A stretch of 64,000 nucleotides of DNA from Sclerotinia nivalis. Lineage: Eukaryota > Ascomycota > Leotiomycetes > Helotiales > Sclerotiniaceae. The notes beneath the pieces are model-generated. The model was not told the origin of the DNA, ran no database searches, and saw nothing but the letters and a program-made list of their open reading frames with translations. Positions within the stretch are counted from its first letter, which is position 1, and each line of letters opens with the position of its first letter. Shown here piece by piece: positions 45,261 to 58,045 of the stretch. The stretch spans positions 1,364,001 to 1,428,000 of the forward strand of contig JAPEIS010000009.1 of the NCBI GenBank assembly GCA_029531795.1, given 5' to 3'. Position numbers and translations under genes: made by a program.

Positions 45261-45452
45261 CTTATTTCTCAAACTCTAATTTTGATGTTGATGTTGATGT
45301 CTAATACAATGAACCTTTGTTCATATTTCAAATATATATATGCATGTACGTCTGCTAATGCCATGCCATGGGATATATCTTATGCCCATTTTCCCGCGCG
45401 CTAATATGTGTGTATAGTTACAATGAAATGAATAAAAATTACGATCACGAAG

Positions 45453-48400
45453 TTAATTCGCACCAGTACTTTTTTCCTGAGATTTTCCTCTTCCCCTTCC
45501 TCCGCCACCACCACCCCTCACAGATTCCCCACCACCTCTTCCCCTTCCACCTCTGCCTCTCGATCCACCCTTTCCTCTACCACCGCCAGACTTACCACCA
45601 CCTCTATTAACGCCACCAGAAGAAGCCTTTGCCCTCAAAGCTTCTTCCTCTTGAGCCCTTTTACTTTCTTGATCCCACCATTCTTGGAATGCTTGTTCTT
45701 CTTGAATTTCTTGAAGACTTCGCTTTGCAACTGCTTCCTTAATCACTTCTTGCTCTCTTTGTTGCATCCATATGATATCAGCCATCGATAACTGCAGTGA
45801 CGGCTCGGCTTTCGCTGCTGGTGCTGTATATGATTTTGAATGAGGAATGAGTGGACTAGATTTGCTTGGTGTTAACATGCTTGGCCTTGATGGACCAGGT
45901 GAAGATCTTTGTGCTTTCGTGATGCTGTTCTTATCATTCCTTTTCTGACCAGCAAATCGTGTATCTGGCGCCGTGATTCGGCGTATAGTTGAAGTAGTAC
46001 TCGCAGGTGAGATCGCTGATGAGATTGTTGAGTTTGGTGCTAAGGATGACGGTGAAGATTTGTTATCCTTATCAAGAATATCCTTAAGGTTCGTTTTTGA
46101 ACCCACACCTGCAATTTGCCAAGGAGAAGATGCCTTGTCTTTACCCTTGTTCACAGGAGTTTGTGCAATTGCTTGTTGAAAAGCTGCCTGTTGCTTCTTA
46201 CGTTCCTTCTGTGAAAGTTTTGGAGTAGATGATTTGGCATTCGCTTCATCCTTGGCCTTTTGAGCCGAGAGACTCATTGATAAATTGGAAGTACGGTTTG
46301 TTGATGCCTGAGCCATAATGTCTTTCATGTCTAACTTTACTAAAAGATTAGGAGAAGACCATGTTTTATTTCCAGATTGAGGAGTGTCGGAACTGTAGTT
46401 GATTCCTAATCCGACAGAATTTCGAAAATCCGTAGGAGATCCTGACTCGAAAACCTTAGGCGTCGAACTAGTTGTAGGGAACCTTGGAGTTGCCGGACCA
46501 CCAGGGGAAGCAGAAGTCAGGTCGGTAGTTAAGTTCAGGTCAGGTGGACTACCAGGCTCTTCATCGTCATCCATATCAAACATGAGATCGGCCGCTGCAT
46601 CCTTAGGACGTATACTTGGGCTGAATGGCTCGTTCTTAGTCACCCTGAATTTCCTCCTAGCTTTATCATTACTAGGAGAGGGCAAATTATCATCAAGACT
46701 CCCCATACGTGCCTTGAAAGATGAAGATATTCGACTATCATCATCTCTTAGATGCGCACGAAAGATCATATCTCCAAGTCTGCGACGTCTTTCCTCATCA
46801 ATGTCCTCCGCCAACTCAGGATATTTCTCGTGCAAATCTAGATCAGCTCGTCCACTTTTGGCAAACGGAAGACAGTTCAATTGATTGTCGCGCACGACTT
46901 CATCTAATTCAAGGAGAAGGTCCTCATCAAGATCATCAAGTAAACTACCTTATATATTAGCAAAGTGTTCTACTAGAAACTATGATAATCCGACCCATCA
47001 AAGTTTGAAGGATAGACTTACTGATTCTCAAGCATTGACTCCAGCTGCAAGCACATATACTCAAGGCCAGCATCTTTAAGTTCGGTGATTGAACAAGGTG
47101 CCACAGCATTGATAATATTGCAGACGTTTCGCGTATTAACTCCAGGATGTCAGTATAACTTCTAATAAAATCTGTGAAACACTGTGCGGAAAGAGCATAC
47201 CAAAACGACCCAATACCTGTTGACAGATCTGAGATAATCTATCAATCATCAACTCATTCGCAACACTCATGACATCCATAACGATTTCCGAGAACTCATC
47301 AATATCAGTGGAGACGATATCATCGAAGAGCTCAGGCCCAACATCTGCATATATATAGCGCAATACCAGTTCGAAGGTTTCCGGCGAAATATGCTTCAAA
47401 TCGATTCTGATCGGATCTGTGCTTTTTGCACGTCTACCAGCAAGCCATTGACCCCCTGATCGACCATTAAATAGGCCATCGAAGAAAGGACACCGTTGAC
47501 ATGCAAGTACACTGTGTATAGGCATTTCTCCTCCATCCAACTCAACAATAGCATCACAGTTATCGAAGAACTTCTCGTCTGTGATAGCGTTGTCCATGTC
47601 AGAGTTCAATTTGTCTGACGGCCGTCTGACAAGTCCAGGTTGAGTTAGGTAGGGAATATTTAAATGAGAACCAAGCTTCATCATTTCAATCCTAACCTGC
47701 CTTAGTCTAAAAGCCATGTTTGGGAAGTAATTTGCGAAGGCCCAAACATCGGCGATTTTGTCAATGTAGAGAAACATAGCAAAATTGACAAGGGTAATAA
47801 AATCTAAGCCGTTGAAGGTAATTCTCTTCTTACCACCTGTACCATTTTCAATGTTGAGGATATCAGACAGTAAAGTGGTTCCACTGTCACGGGAGTCGGC
47901 TAAAAATGATCTCAAGACAGAAGATCTAGCTGCTAGCATGAAGCCATGGACAGGTATTGCGATGTCAGATGTACTGGAACATATCTCAACATCATAATCA
48001 CCACTCTCAGAACCTAGCCCCATGAGTAAGCCTTGGACATCTGCCTCAATGTCCGGAGACATGATCAGTGCCGCGAGGACAGGACCATATTCATTGTCCA
48101 AATTTGCCAGGCGAGACTTCACTAGACTTGCGGTGTGTTCCGCTGGATGCTCTGAAGCCACAAGATCTCGAATACTTAGCAAAGGTCCAATATCATCCCA
48201 CAATGTCTTATCTTCAACAGCCACTTGAGTCCTGGTCACATCACAGTCCTTACGGATGGCCGCAAATACACCGAAAGGATTGCTTCTGACAGCAGCTACT
48301 TTAGTAAGTCCGGGGACCCGCTGAAATTTGAAATCCTTCCGGTCGTAACCACTGATCCCAGTGAAAGCATCCTTATTCTTAGCTCTTTTGATGCGTCGCC

Positions 48401-50285
48401 AAACCGCTCCAGCTTGAGTACAAACTATTACGGACCCATTCTCGGCAACACCAACAGATTTTATTCCATCCCAATTACCCTTGCGGAGTGACCAGACTCG
48501 CTGCGGTTGTGATAAAGCATCTTTGATTTTGGAGGGATTCGTTGTAGAAGCCGCCGTAACTTTTGTATCAATTTTCCTTACATTCAAGGTAAACAAGTCA
48601 CCTCTACCAGATATAGCCGCAATTGTATCTCCGCCAGACTCAATAGTAGTGATATTATTTGACCCGGAGTCATATCGAGTCGTGAGCGAAGTGCTTTGTA
48701 AATGATAGTTTGTGAAGCCCTCATATAACGGAAACTTGACCATATTATAACCATAATTCGTGAAAACACAAACTGTATGGTTCGCCAAAAGACATATAGT
48801 TGCACCATTAATGGCTGAAACTTTCACAATTGATGACTTGAATAAAGATGCCGCAACTCTGCGAGGTATTGGCTGAGCTTCCAAAGATCGTGAATCAGAA
48901 TCCATAAGACCCAATTGTCCCTCATTCTTTCCCCAGCAAAAAAGTGAGGTAGATGTGTGGGCCACTGAATGAATAGCAGATGCAGCTATGCCAACAATGG
49001 TTTCTCTTTTCAGAGGTCCGAATATCTGGCGCGGGGTGGTACAAAGTGGTTCTTCATCCTTCAGCGCAGGTCGAGGTAGATTGTAGCCTAATTGACCCCA
49101 AGTATTTGTACCCCAACTGAAAATTTCTCCTTCCGATGAGACAGCAAGGGTATGATTTTGACCTAGAGCAACAGTTACGACTTTTTTTCCTGCCAAACCG
49201 CCCTGATCTACTGGCACATAATTGAAACGAGTAGTTTCATCTCCCATGCCTAATCTACCTCCAGGACCGAAGCCACACATGTAAAGATTTGATTCTGGAT
49301 CTGTGGTCAATACAGCGCTACTAAGTTTGGACAGAGCAACATCTTGTATGACGATGGGTTTATTTTGAATCATGGAAGGAAGTTCAGATACTGTCTTGGG
49401 CATTTTTGGGTTTCCAATAGGGTTACGATCATAGACAGAGTCCAGGTATTCTTCATAAAACCGAAAAAGTAAATGGTCAGGACGTTTAAGCGTTATCTTT
49501 TCCGGATACTGACGATCGTCCTGATCACCGAAACCCAATGAAAAGTTCTTGTTGCTACCAAATGCATAAAGTTCATCACCATCGATACTTTTGAACTTTG
49601 ACGATTCAATCGACGGTGAATCGAACAACTCGTCATCGGAATCATCTTCTGAACGGTGAGGTAATCCCTGCTCTCTTCGGTCTAGCAGAGATCGCCTTGC
49701 AATGGTCGCATTGTATACATCAAATGGGGTGTTTCCCTCCCTATCCTTGACCTTGATAACTGAAGAGTCCGGCTTGGCTCCTGTATTTCCAGCGGCGCGA
49801 TCCTTCGAGTCTCGTTCGATAATTGACCGAGCAATTGTGACGTTGCCGAAATATAAAGCCCTATGCAATGCTGTCCACCCACTTTCTGTATCTTGTATAT
49901 AGAGGTCGATGGAAGGATGTTCGATAAGAGAGGTTGCAAAGATTATTGCATTCGTAGATGTCGAAGATGCAGCTCGGTGCAAGACTGTTAATCCAGCATA
50001 ATCTCTACTATTCAATTCTGCCCTGCTGATCGCATTTCCCTGTCCTTTATTCCCATTTGTGTTCCCAGCTGGACCGGGTGCTTTACGGTTCTTGCCGAAA
50101 GTCTTTGGTGATGTTCCAAATCCGCCCGAACTCCCTATTTTATTCCCAAAGCTACTGGAGAATGCCGGCCCTCCTCCACCATGACTTTTCAATGTATGCT
50201 GCGATGAATAGGCAGTATTTGCCAGTAGGCGTCGAAATTTATCGACGTCATCTTCGAGATAATATTTCCAGAGAAGATTACTCAT
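45453..50285 (-). CDS. Ankyrin-RCC1-BTB protein (IBTK-like)
   Basis: Three exons (50285-47201, 47139-47022, 46944-45453) join in frame to 1,564 residues. Starting from MSNLLWKYYLEDDVDKFRRL, ankyrin repeats follow (GLTVLHRAASS, GWTALHRALYFGNVTIARSI). RCC1 propeller repeats come next (LYAFGSNKNFSLGFGD, LYMCGFGPGGRLGMGDE, IFSWGTNTWGQLGYN, LFCWGKNEGQLGL). Two BTB domains are visible (VEICSSTSDIAIPVHGFMLA and AIVELDGGEMPIHSVLACQR). A long Ser/Pro-rich linker leads to a Gly/Arg-rich tail that resembles RNA-binding RGG boxes. The middle exon encodes NTRNVCNIINAVAPCS. The order matches animal inhibitor of Bruton kinase (IBTK) and fungal relatives, which act as Cullin-3 adaptors; that role is inferred. 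The frame is open upstream to 50336 but without an ATG. Confidence 0.92.
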
Positions 50286-51606
50286 GTGTGAATAGAAGTG
50301 GCAAGAAGGATACCTTCCGGTCACTTCAATGAACACCTAGCTGTGACCTCAAAGGGACACGGCGTTTTTAAAGGCGTATGAAGTGGAGGAAGACTCCTGA
50401 AAAGCGAGAAAAGTGAAGAAAGTCCGGTCTTGGTCTGCCAGACGTGTTGATGGATAATCGTCGCAAGGTGATTTGGACGAATATGGAGCGGGGCTTTGTG
50501 CGATTGATAGAAAGTTGTAAGTTTGCGAGGTCCGACTCCTTCAAGTATTGGATTTTCTAAAGGGTGTTGTGTATTCTACTGACTTGGTATTGAGACATGA
50601 ACTCTTCTTATAAATTGAAATGGTTGAGTCACTATTATTAGTATAGAGATTGGAAATGTGTCGCACAATGGGAAGGCCGTTTGCATTGTGTGCAACGCGA
50701 TAAAACGTCCTAGCCAATCGGAATCGCGACTTTAGCAGCATGCTTACGGCAAGCATTTGACGAGATACCATCGTGCTCTTACCTATCGTCATAACTTACA
50801 TACGGTGAAATTATGAAATCGAAGCTTGTGAGCTTTCATTTCTCCAGAATCATAACATAACAAGTTTCATTTAAAACTTTGTACGAAAGACAATATATTG
50901 GCACGAAGCTTTCCTTATATATTCCCTATTCTGACAACTCCGAAAGCCATTTTCCCAGGCGGTGAAGGAAGACCCACATGTTCATGCAGATTCAGATGTT
51001 CTCGATATATTTCTATCACAAATCGTAAATCCCGAAAAGGAGACTGAATCATATTGTATCACCCAAAGATTATCCTTACCTGTTTTGTATTGTCTCAATG
51101 GTACACAGATATGTTAATTGCTGGAGTTTTCAATAGATCTCTACGGATTTCATCCTGTGAGATGAGCTTCTTGGCAGGTTCAGATCTGAGCATACATTTG
51201 AATACGAACGTTTTGTCTATCTCCAGCAGCCTGTCGGCGTGGTAAGTAGTGATAAGTTTCCTTGTAGGTGCTGCATCCCGCAATCTTCATTGGTTCACCA
51301 GCGATGGCGAAACTTGGTATGCCTCCATATTCTATACATCTATTGTTTCCAGGCCTGTGATCCTCAAATTCCGTATTGACCTTGGCAGAAAAAGGCGAAT
51401 AATTCAGTGAAGATAGAAAGAACTACTCGCGTACGAATGGTTCTGGAAGTTGGCCTCTCGATCCCTTCGTTATCAGCATTTTATGATACGTCTCGTCTCG
51501 GCTTTGGTGACTTCAAGCATTCGTTAACGGAATCGTCCGACTGTTCAAGATCGCTAGAATGTGACCAGTGATTCTCTTCTTCCACTTCTCTTCCTTCCAA
51601 GCCACC
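50286..51606. other. Intergenic region
   Basis: Promoter side of the IBTK-like gene and 3' flank of the SET gene. Frames at 50541-50792 and 51054-51283 have no family features. Nothing else recognised. Confidence 0.5.
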
Positions 51607-52290
51607 TCATTCATAGCTCTCTCCCCACTCCTCCTCCCCCTCCCCCTTCCTCGCTCCCCAAAACCTCCTCCCATAACTAACCAAGATCTCCTCTCCCTTC
51701 CTAATCCCCTTCCACTTCCCCACCCCCTTTCCCTTCCCACTACCAGCCTTCTCTCCCAAAACCCAAACACCCATCCCCCTCTCCCCTCTCCCCGCATCCC
51801 AAACCTCCTTAAACTCCACATTAACCCTCGCTCTCTCCCCACCAATAGTCACACCCCTAAAATCATTAATGAACCTCGCCTCATTCCCCTTCCCTTGTGC
51901 ATCAACCCCAATTCCCATGTCCCTATCCAAACTCAAATCATAATCGCTCTTCTCATGCACTTCTACCAATTTCCTAACCCGCTCATCTGTTGACTCAGTT
52001 GGCGCATGAACTTCGCCAATATATTGCAAAATGAACGTTCCAGGTTTCAAATCCCTAGTGGCGAATAATCCACACTGTCCATTAGCCGGATGCGAGGGAT
52101 CGTTAATAGGTGTAATTTTGACGAGAGGAGAGGGGCCTTTTGGATGTGAGGGTGGAATAGGTATAGCGTCTGGAGTTGGTGTGCGGAGTATTTTTAGGTG
52201 TGAGGGATTAAGTGTTGCGCAGTAAGTTGGGGTTGTGAGGTATGGGATGTGAGAGGGCCAGTTTTTAGGAAGCTGTTGCGATGGCGCCAT
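51607..52290 (-). CDS. SET-domain protein, 227 aa
   Basis: One exon. The start MAPSQQLPKNWPSHIPYL is the first ATG; the frame is open further upstream without one. SET features in order: CGLFATRDLKPGTFILQYIG, then SDYDLSLD, GNEARFINDFRG (in place of the usual N-H-S-C), VNVEFKEVWD, and KGEEILVSYGRRFW near the end. SET proteins transfer methyl groups from SAM to lysine; the substrate is unknown. The loop before GEEILVSYG is rich in Gly/Lys. The last 15 residues are Glu-rich. The missing His-Ser-Cys could mean altered catalysis, although small fungal SET proteins with RFIND are familiar to me. Confidence 0.85.
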   Translation of the reverse strand: MAPSQQLPKNWPSHIPYLTTPTYCATLNPSHLKILRTPTPDAIPIPPSHPKGPSPLVKITPINDPSHPANGQCGLFATRDLKPGTFILQYIGEVHAPTESTDERVRKLVEVHEKSDYDLSLDRDMGIGVDAQGKGNEARFINDFRGVTIGGERARVNVEFKEVWDAGRGERGMGVWVLGEKAGSGKGKGVGKWKGIRKGEEILVSYGRRFWGARKGEGEEEWGESYE

Positions 52291-53226
52291 TTCCCTTGGA
52301 TGATCGCATCCAGACTGTTCTCTTCTCTGTTTCCCAACCACGTGAAACTCTGAGGACCTCGATTATCTTAATCAAACACAAGATTGCTGCGACTGGCACC
52401 TAGATTCATATCCACTTGAAATGCCAAACCCGAGACTCGGCCGATACACTGTATCCAAACTCATAAAAAAAAGATGGAAGGTAGGTATCCGCAAACAAAC
52501 CATTCCCCCGCGCCCAAAAATCTTCCCGTTCCAAAACGCCAAGCCTTAGCACCCGTTAGCGCCCGCCCCCACAAGAACCTCTCAAACCTTGTACCAATGA
52601 CAAGCATGGCTCATCAGCCCTGTGAGAATCATCTCCTCCCTTCATGAATCATAACCAACAATATCCATATCAGAACCTTGATTTTATTTTATGTTGGGGA
52701 TGGGATTTTATTAATTAGCATGCATCTTTCGAATCTAGTGGATGATGCGACTTTTGAGGCAGGACAGTATATACAAGTGGCGGGGGAAGGTAAAGTAAGG
52801 AATGCAGAAATTACTAGGTATGTATGTAGGTATGTTTGATGTAAACGGTCGCCCTGATTGAGATTTGGTAGGTGGTAAGTAAACTCAGTTGGTAAAGCTA
52901 TAAACAGGTTTTTGATATGACGCAGCTGCTTGCAGTAAACAATGCGACAGGAATCGTTGCGGAGGAATACGTTTGTTTGTTCTCGGCGATGAGGTCATCT
53001 TTCCTAACTCACTTTGTGACTTGACGCCATCATGATGAATGAGATGAATAAAAGATGAGGGAGTATATATTAATATAATTCACCGCCACATTTCTGATTT
53101 CTGGGTTTTGATTTATTTACATACATAAGATTACAATACGACGTGATCAAAATATCATATCATATCATAACGCAGTTCGTAGACTCAATCCAATACAACC
53201 ATCAAACGACCCTAGAAATAGCAATC
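52291..53226. other. Divergent intergenic region
   Basis: Between the divergent SET gene and the small hydrophobic protein gene. No gene or notable repeat. The final 130 bp contain short ATATCAT repeats and resemble a leader. Confidence 0.5.
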
Positions 53227-53811
53227 ATGCCTTCTGTTATCGAATCCATCAATAACCTCTTCGCCTCCATCATCAATACCATCATGGCAACCTTTAATTC
53301 TATCATCGCTGTTTTCCAATCAATCTTCAATATGATCCTCGGTCTCATTAATTCATTTTTCGCTGCGCTCCGTTCGGCTCTCACTGGTATTGCGCAGGCT
53401 TTCGAGGGATTGCTTAGGTTCTTCTTGAGTACGTATTTCATTTGCTCGGTCCTTTTTATTTGTTTCTCCATTCTGGAAAGTGTTCAAAGTGGAAGAAAGG
53501 ATTACGAAGAGACGAAGAGAGACGAAGAGAGACGAAGAGAGACGAAGGGAGACGAAGGGAGACGAAGGGAGACGAAGGGAGACGAAGGGAGACGAAGAGA
53601 GACGAAGGGAGACGAAGGGAGACGAAGAGAGACGAAGGGAGACGAAGAGAAAAGTAAAATGATGGGGACTTAAGCTAACCATCCTCTTTAAATAGGCAAC
53701 ATAGTTGCAATCGGCGCGCTGGTCGCCGCATTCTTCGCCTACACAGTCTATCAACACCGTCAAGGACGACCTGTCGCCCCAGCACCAAGTAGCGCCAAGA
53801 AGACTTCTTGA
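53227..53811 (+). CDS. Small hydrophobic protein, 105 aa
   Basis: Exons 53227-53428 and 53696-53811 join in frame. The first exon encodes a run of amphipathic and hydrophobic repeats with an Ile/Phe/Asn rhythm (INNLFASIINTIMATF, then ILGLINSFFAALRSALTGI). The second supplies a clear membrane segment (NIVAIGALVAAFFAYTVY) and a short Arg/Pro/Ser tail. Small fungal proteins of this character are common but have no known function that I can name. The 267-nt intron has a consensus donor (GTACGT) and a TAG acceptor; it holds an expanded minisatellite. If the intron is retained, the frame stays open for about 80 codons of charged repeat and then stops. Confidence 0.78.
53512..53651. repeat. 10-bp minisatellite inside an intron (GACGAAGRGA)
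   Basis: About 14 copies of GACGAAGGGA or GACGAAGAGA, both purine-rich, lie fully inside the intron of the gene at 53227-53811. All three forward frames read as Arg/Glu/Lys/Thr-Asp repeats without stops. Confidence 0.93.
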
Positions 53812-55940
53812 GCTCTTCCTCTTCTCGCAAATTTTGATGGTGGACATGGGCGTGGGAGAAATACAATACGAAGAGAACATATGGAAACTTCCAAACAGGA
53901 GGGAGGATGATTGATGCATAGGAATGATACTATAGCAAGGGAAAGGAACGATAGGAAATGAAAAAGGGCGGTTCACTTGCGGGATATGCTTTATGATACC
54001 TCAGTTTATAGTACCTACCAATAAAATGGCTGAAACAAGTATCTGCAACGATAATCAGTATCTTACAATGGGAGTGAAGTACAAATGGCACAAATGGTAC
54101 GCATGGCACAGTGATACAATGGCACAAATAGCAAAATACACATCTTGTGATACATTTCCCGCAAGTAACACAAAAGTGAACGCTGACCTCAGACCTCGCA
54201 AAGCGCGTTCGGGACTCCGAATCTCATCAAACCGTGTAACCTGTAACGGTGTGATGAGAAGAATACCAGTAAGCGATTGATTGATTTCGTGGGGGCTCGA
54301 GTAGAAAATGATGTAGGTGGTGTTCGGTTACACGAAAAAGGGACCTCCTATGTCCAGGTCAATGCAATGCACTAACGACTCTCACTATTCGTGTTGAGGA
54401 AATACCCATATTTAACTGCGGAACTAACCATATTCATAGTGTAGATCACAATGATATTTCTTTAAAGGAGCTGAAGATTAGGTACCTAGACTAAGCTCCC
54501 GCTTGGGATGTAATTGATGAATATCTACGCAAGCCACATGGATCTTCATGACTTGGATGATTTATTAAGTGTCTCTGATAGTAAGTTCCTAGTAGGTGTC
54601 TTAAGTGCTGATGAGATGGGTGAAGGAACGGAGAGAGATGGTGAGATGACTATATCATTCTATCATTCTATCAAGTGAGTTTCCATCCGTTACCAAAAAC
54701 TTAACCCTCCAATTCACATCCCATCCATCCATACTCAACATATTTACCTGCAACATCACATCACCATCCTCATTACTCTCACCTCGTGCAACAACAACTC
54801 GGAATTCGGGACAACATCGTCGTCACCCACACAGAAGATCAACGCAGCAAAGCACCAAACCAAATACCAAAAAGCTTATTCCCTACAGCAACGGCAACCA
54901 AGTGATCGTCGACCATTTCCCAGTAATTAAAACAAGCACAAAAAAGAAGACAGCTCTTGGCTGTCTTAGCGGCACGTGGGATCCTCAATTAATATCCTTG
55001 AGTTTGAGCGGTTGAGCGGTTGGACAAGTAATTAGTAAAATTCGCTATTGCAGATATCCAGGACCCTTCTTTTTAACTTTATATTTATATTAATTAAAGG
55101 ATTGCATATGCTACCTCCGAGGAACCAATTTTTTTCTCCAGTACTACTTACTAGGTTTGAATCGCAGGTCTATGAAGGGAAGGATTGCATACATGCAGCC
55201 CACGTGACACAAATGAGGTATTTATTCTATTGGTTCGTTTCGATTCATCCATTTCATCCCATCTTCATACATATCGAGGACTTTACCTACCAAGCATTTT
55301 CCGGCGGCCAGAACATGGCTTGCTTGCTTTTCCTTGCGTGCCTTGCTTGCCTGTTTTTGCCCTGCGGAGACCGGAGGGGAGTACAAATTGAGTTTTAGGT
55401 TTTTGATTGAGCTTGTGAGTTCGATGTAAAGTTGTGGACGTGGGGTTGTAGTCTTGGAGCTTACTATCTACCTAGGTAACTAAGTTTGCACTTGCATTAG
55501 TTGTTGAATTTGTGGGAAATGCAAGCAATGCAAGAACGATTGAAGATTATTTCGAGCGGATATCGCGAGTAAATGTGTTTTGTTTTTGGTTCTTTGGTTT
55601 GTCGTGATTTAGAGATGAAGATGGAGAAATGTGGATAATAATAAGTTGCTGAAGAAAACCTGCGTACATACCCACCTAGTATTTCGCCATCAAGTTTGAT
55701 TCTCGGGTCCATCCCTTAAATTAATTCTAGACAATTCGCTTGCGGGACCATCCGTTCGATTGATCCAAGTAAATTATGTCCCGTGTATACAGTATGTAAT
55801 GCATATATAAGAAGCTCAATTTGACCTCTGCGAGATAATATCTGTGGCTACAACATCTTATCATCTCAAAGTAAATAAACAAGAATTGTCCCGTCTCGGT
55901 CCGTGTGATTGTCCAGAGTGAAATAAGTGCAGGTGAGCAG

Positions 55941-56345
55941 ATGATCATATTACACCTAAGAATCGATTTACAACACCAAAGAGAATCGTGGCATCGGAAT
56001 ATTGTACCATACCCCAATGAAAATGAGAAGAAAGATCAGTCATATTATGACGAAGAGGGCGCAGCATGCATATCAAATTCGATCGTTCCTCTTGGTTTTG
56101 GTTCTTTCGTGGGGTTGACGGACGTTCGATATGATATGTACAAGGAACCAGGCGAGTTCATCCCTTGCGAAAATTCTTATGCAGTCGTCTCTGAACGCGG
56201 CAACTCTAACATGTTTGTGTTACACGAGTTTTCTCGAGTGCCCTATAACTTCGACGTTGGATTCCCAGCATTCTGGCAGGCTCATCGACCATGCATTGCA
56301 CTACAGCGCTATGTAAATGGCCTTGCGTGCGATACCGAATTCTAA
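55941..56345 (+). CDS. Possible orphan ORF, 134 codons
   Basis: An ATG-initiated frame of mixed amino-acid composition with both Cys and aromatic residues, unlike the low-complexity chance frames around it. It has no recognised domain, no membrane segment and no visible introns. It could be a lineage-specific protein, a truncated gene or chance. Confidence 0.25.
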   Translation: MIILHLRIDLQHQRESWHRNIVPYPNENEKKDQSYYDEEGAACISNSIVPLGFGSFVGLTDVRYDMYKEPGEFIPCENSYAVVSERGNSNMFVLHEFSRVPYNFDVGFPAFWQAHRPCIALQRYVNGLACDTEF

Positions 56346-57842
56346 TTATGGGTTCTTTGACCTCGAGATGGTAAATAGTGAAATTTCCGGATTCGATATC
56401 TTGACTACGGACTGCCGTAGAACTAGTGATAAGATCATCAAATACCTAGATAAAGTTTTCGGGAGATGAGCATCGATTGTATTGTTATGGATAGATAGTG
56501 TGTGCTCCGTTCAACCGTGGTGCGTGCGTGCATCGTAAGGTAAGATAGGAGGATATTTGTTCCCGTCCCGCAGAAATTCCGAATGTTCTTCCTTACCATG
56601 ATTTGCTTGAAGATACTTTGAAGCCAGCTGGAATATGATACATGAAGGTTGAGTGTAACATTGAAAATTCAAGGGTTACTGATAATCCGGGTTCGTAAGA
56701 GAAACGTTAATTATACGGGGTGGATATCAGTTTTGGGGCTGAGTCGTTGTCGATGCTGATATGTAGGTGATGAGTGGATGGCTTGCATATCTTCCCTGGA
56801 ATGAGTGTACATTACCCATGAAGGCATTGATTATACCACATGTGTGTTATCTTTCAAGGTTTGAAAGGCGCCGATTCGACGGCAATGGTGGGCCGGCCAA
56901 ATTCTCACTGCCTTCATTCAAGAACCCGTTCAGATAGATACCTTGATAGAACTCCTTCATTGAAGATAAATTAGACGAGATTTTCAATTGTTACCTGTGG
57001 TGAACCAATAAATCGGACAAGTAGTTTTGTTGGGTGAATCGGGTATCAAAAAACGAAATATCATCTGTTATCTGTTCGTATAACTGCTTATTTAGCTGAA
57101 AAGAGCAATATGATTCAATAGGGTCAAAGCAAGCTATAATGAATTATGAATTATACTTTTTTAGTTGTGGATTCCCGTTTTCTTTCGGCACCGGATTGAT
57201 ATTGTCTCTCTTTTACCCTGATCTTGACGGTCTGAAATACCCATATACGGATTTCTCCAAGGCGCCATTACAAGAGAGTTTGATGGTTCAAGCTTTGTAC
57301 AGGGACGTAGACACCTAGTAGTGTAACCCTACTTTAACATCAAGATTATCGCAGCCACCATAAGAGATTGATGACTGAAGCTTCGTACATGCAAAGTAAA
57401 ATTGGTGCTGAGTAAGTTATTGAGTCTTGTAGATATCTAATCTGCCATCTGCATGTGAGTAGAGAGTAGTCTGATAGGTAGTGTAGTTGTTGGCAATGTG
57501 GTAGTGGCTATAGTAAGAAATAAATTCCTTTCCAAATATTATGAGAAGATCATTAACCAGACAAGCAATGATTGTTTTCCTTTATTTCGCTGGCAAAGGG
57601 GCAAAACTTATACTGGCGCGCAGGTATGTCAGACTTGACTCGAGTCAAAACAGATCAAATCAATGAAAAGCTGGAGTAGTAAAAACTATCCTCTAATGAA
57701 CGAATAATGAATGAACTTGGTGAATGAAATTGATGTGTTTCGCTTCGATGAAACTAATTAGTATGAACCAATGAAAGAGCTATAGATTTATTTTATAAAC
57801 CCTACATACCGAATATCCACCTTTTACCTTTTCATCACTTCC

Positions 57843-58045
57843 CACCAAGCAAATCAAGCAAATCAAGCAAATCAAATCAAGCAAGTCGAACAAATCAAGC
57901 AGACCAAGCAGAACCAAGCAAATTCCTATAACCCAACCCACTTTCCTCCCACGCACTTCTCTCTTACACACATACCACATACCATCCATACCATACCATC
58001 CATACCATACACAACTTGGCCACCACACACACACACACACACCAC
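57843..58045. repeat. AAGCAAATC tandem tract and (CA)n run
   Basis: AAGCAAATC-type units occur at about 57843-57925, ATACCATCC-type units at about 57965-58015 and a (CA)n run at about 58022-58043. The false minus-strand Leu/Asp/Leu and Cys/Val proteins come from these tracts. Confidence 0.8.

Larger units (their letters stand above)
43112..45452. other. Gene-poor stretch with simple repeats
   Basis: No strong gene. Frames at 43265-43492 and 44267-44536 lack family features. A 61-codon ATG frame at 44836-45021 (MEPFSAGSQLSKISHP) is Ser/His/Asn-rich; it follows a long pyrimidine-rich leader and could be a small protein, but there is little support. Two repeat tracts are listed separately. Confidence 0.5.

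Noticed and set aside
46399..46884. 161-codon plus-strand frame over the IBTK-like gene
   Set aside because: It is antisense to a clearly coding, domain-bearing exon and has no own features.
53353..53976. 207-codon minus-strand frame with Ser/Leu/Arg/Pro repeats
   Set aside because: It is the reverse complement of the intron minisatellite and of exon 1 of the real gene on the plus strand.
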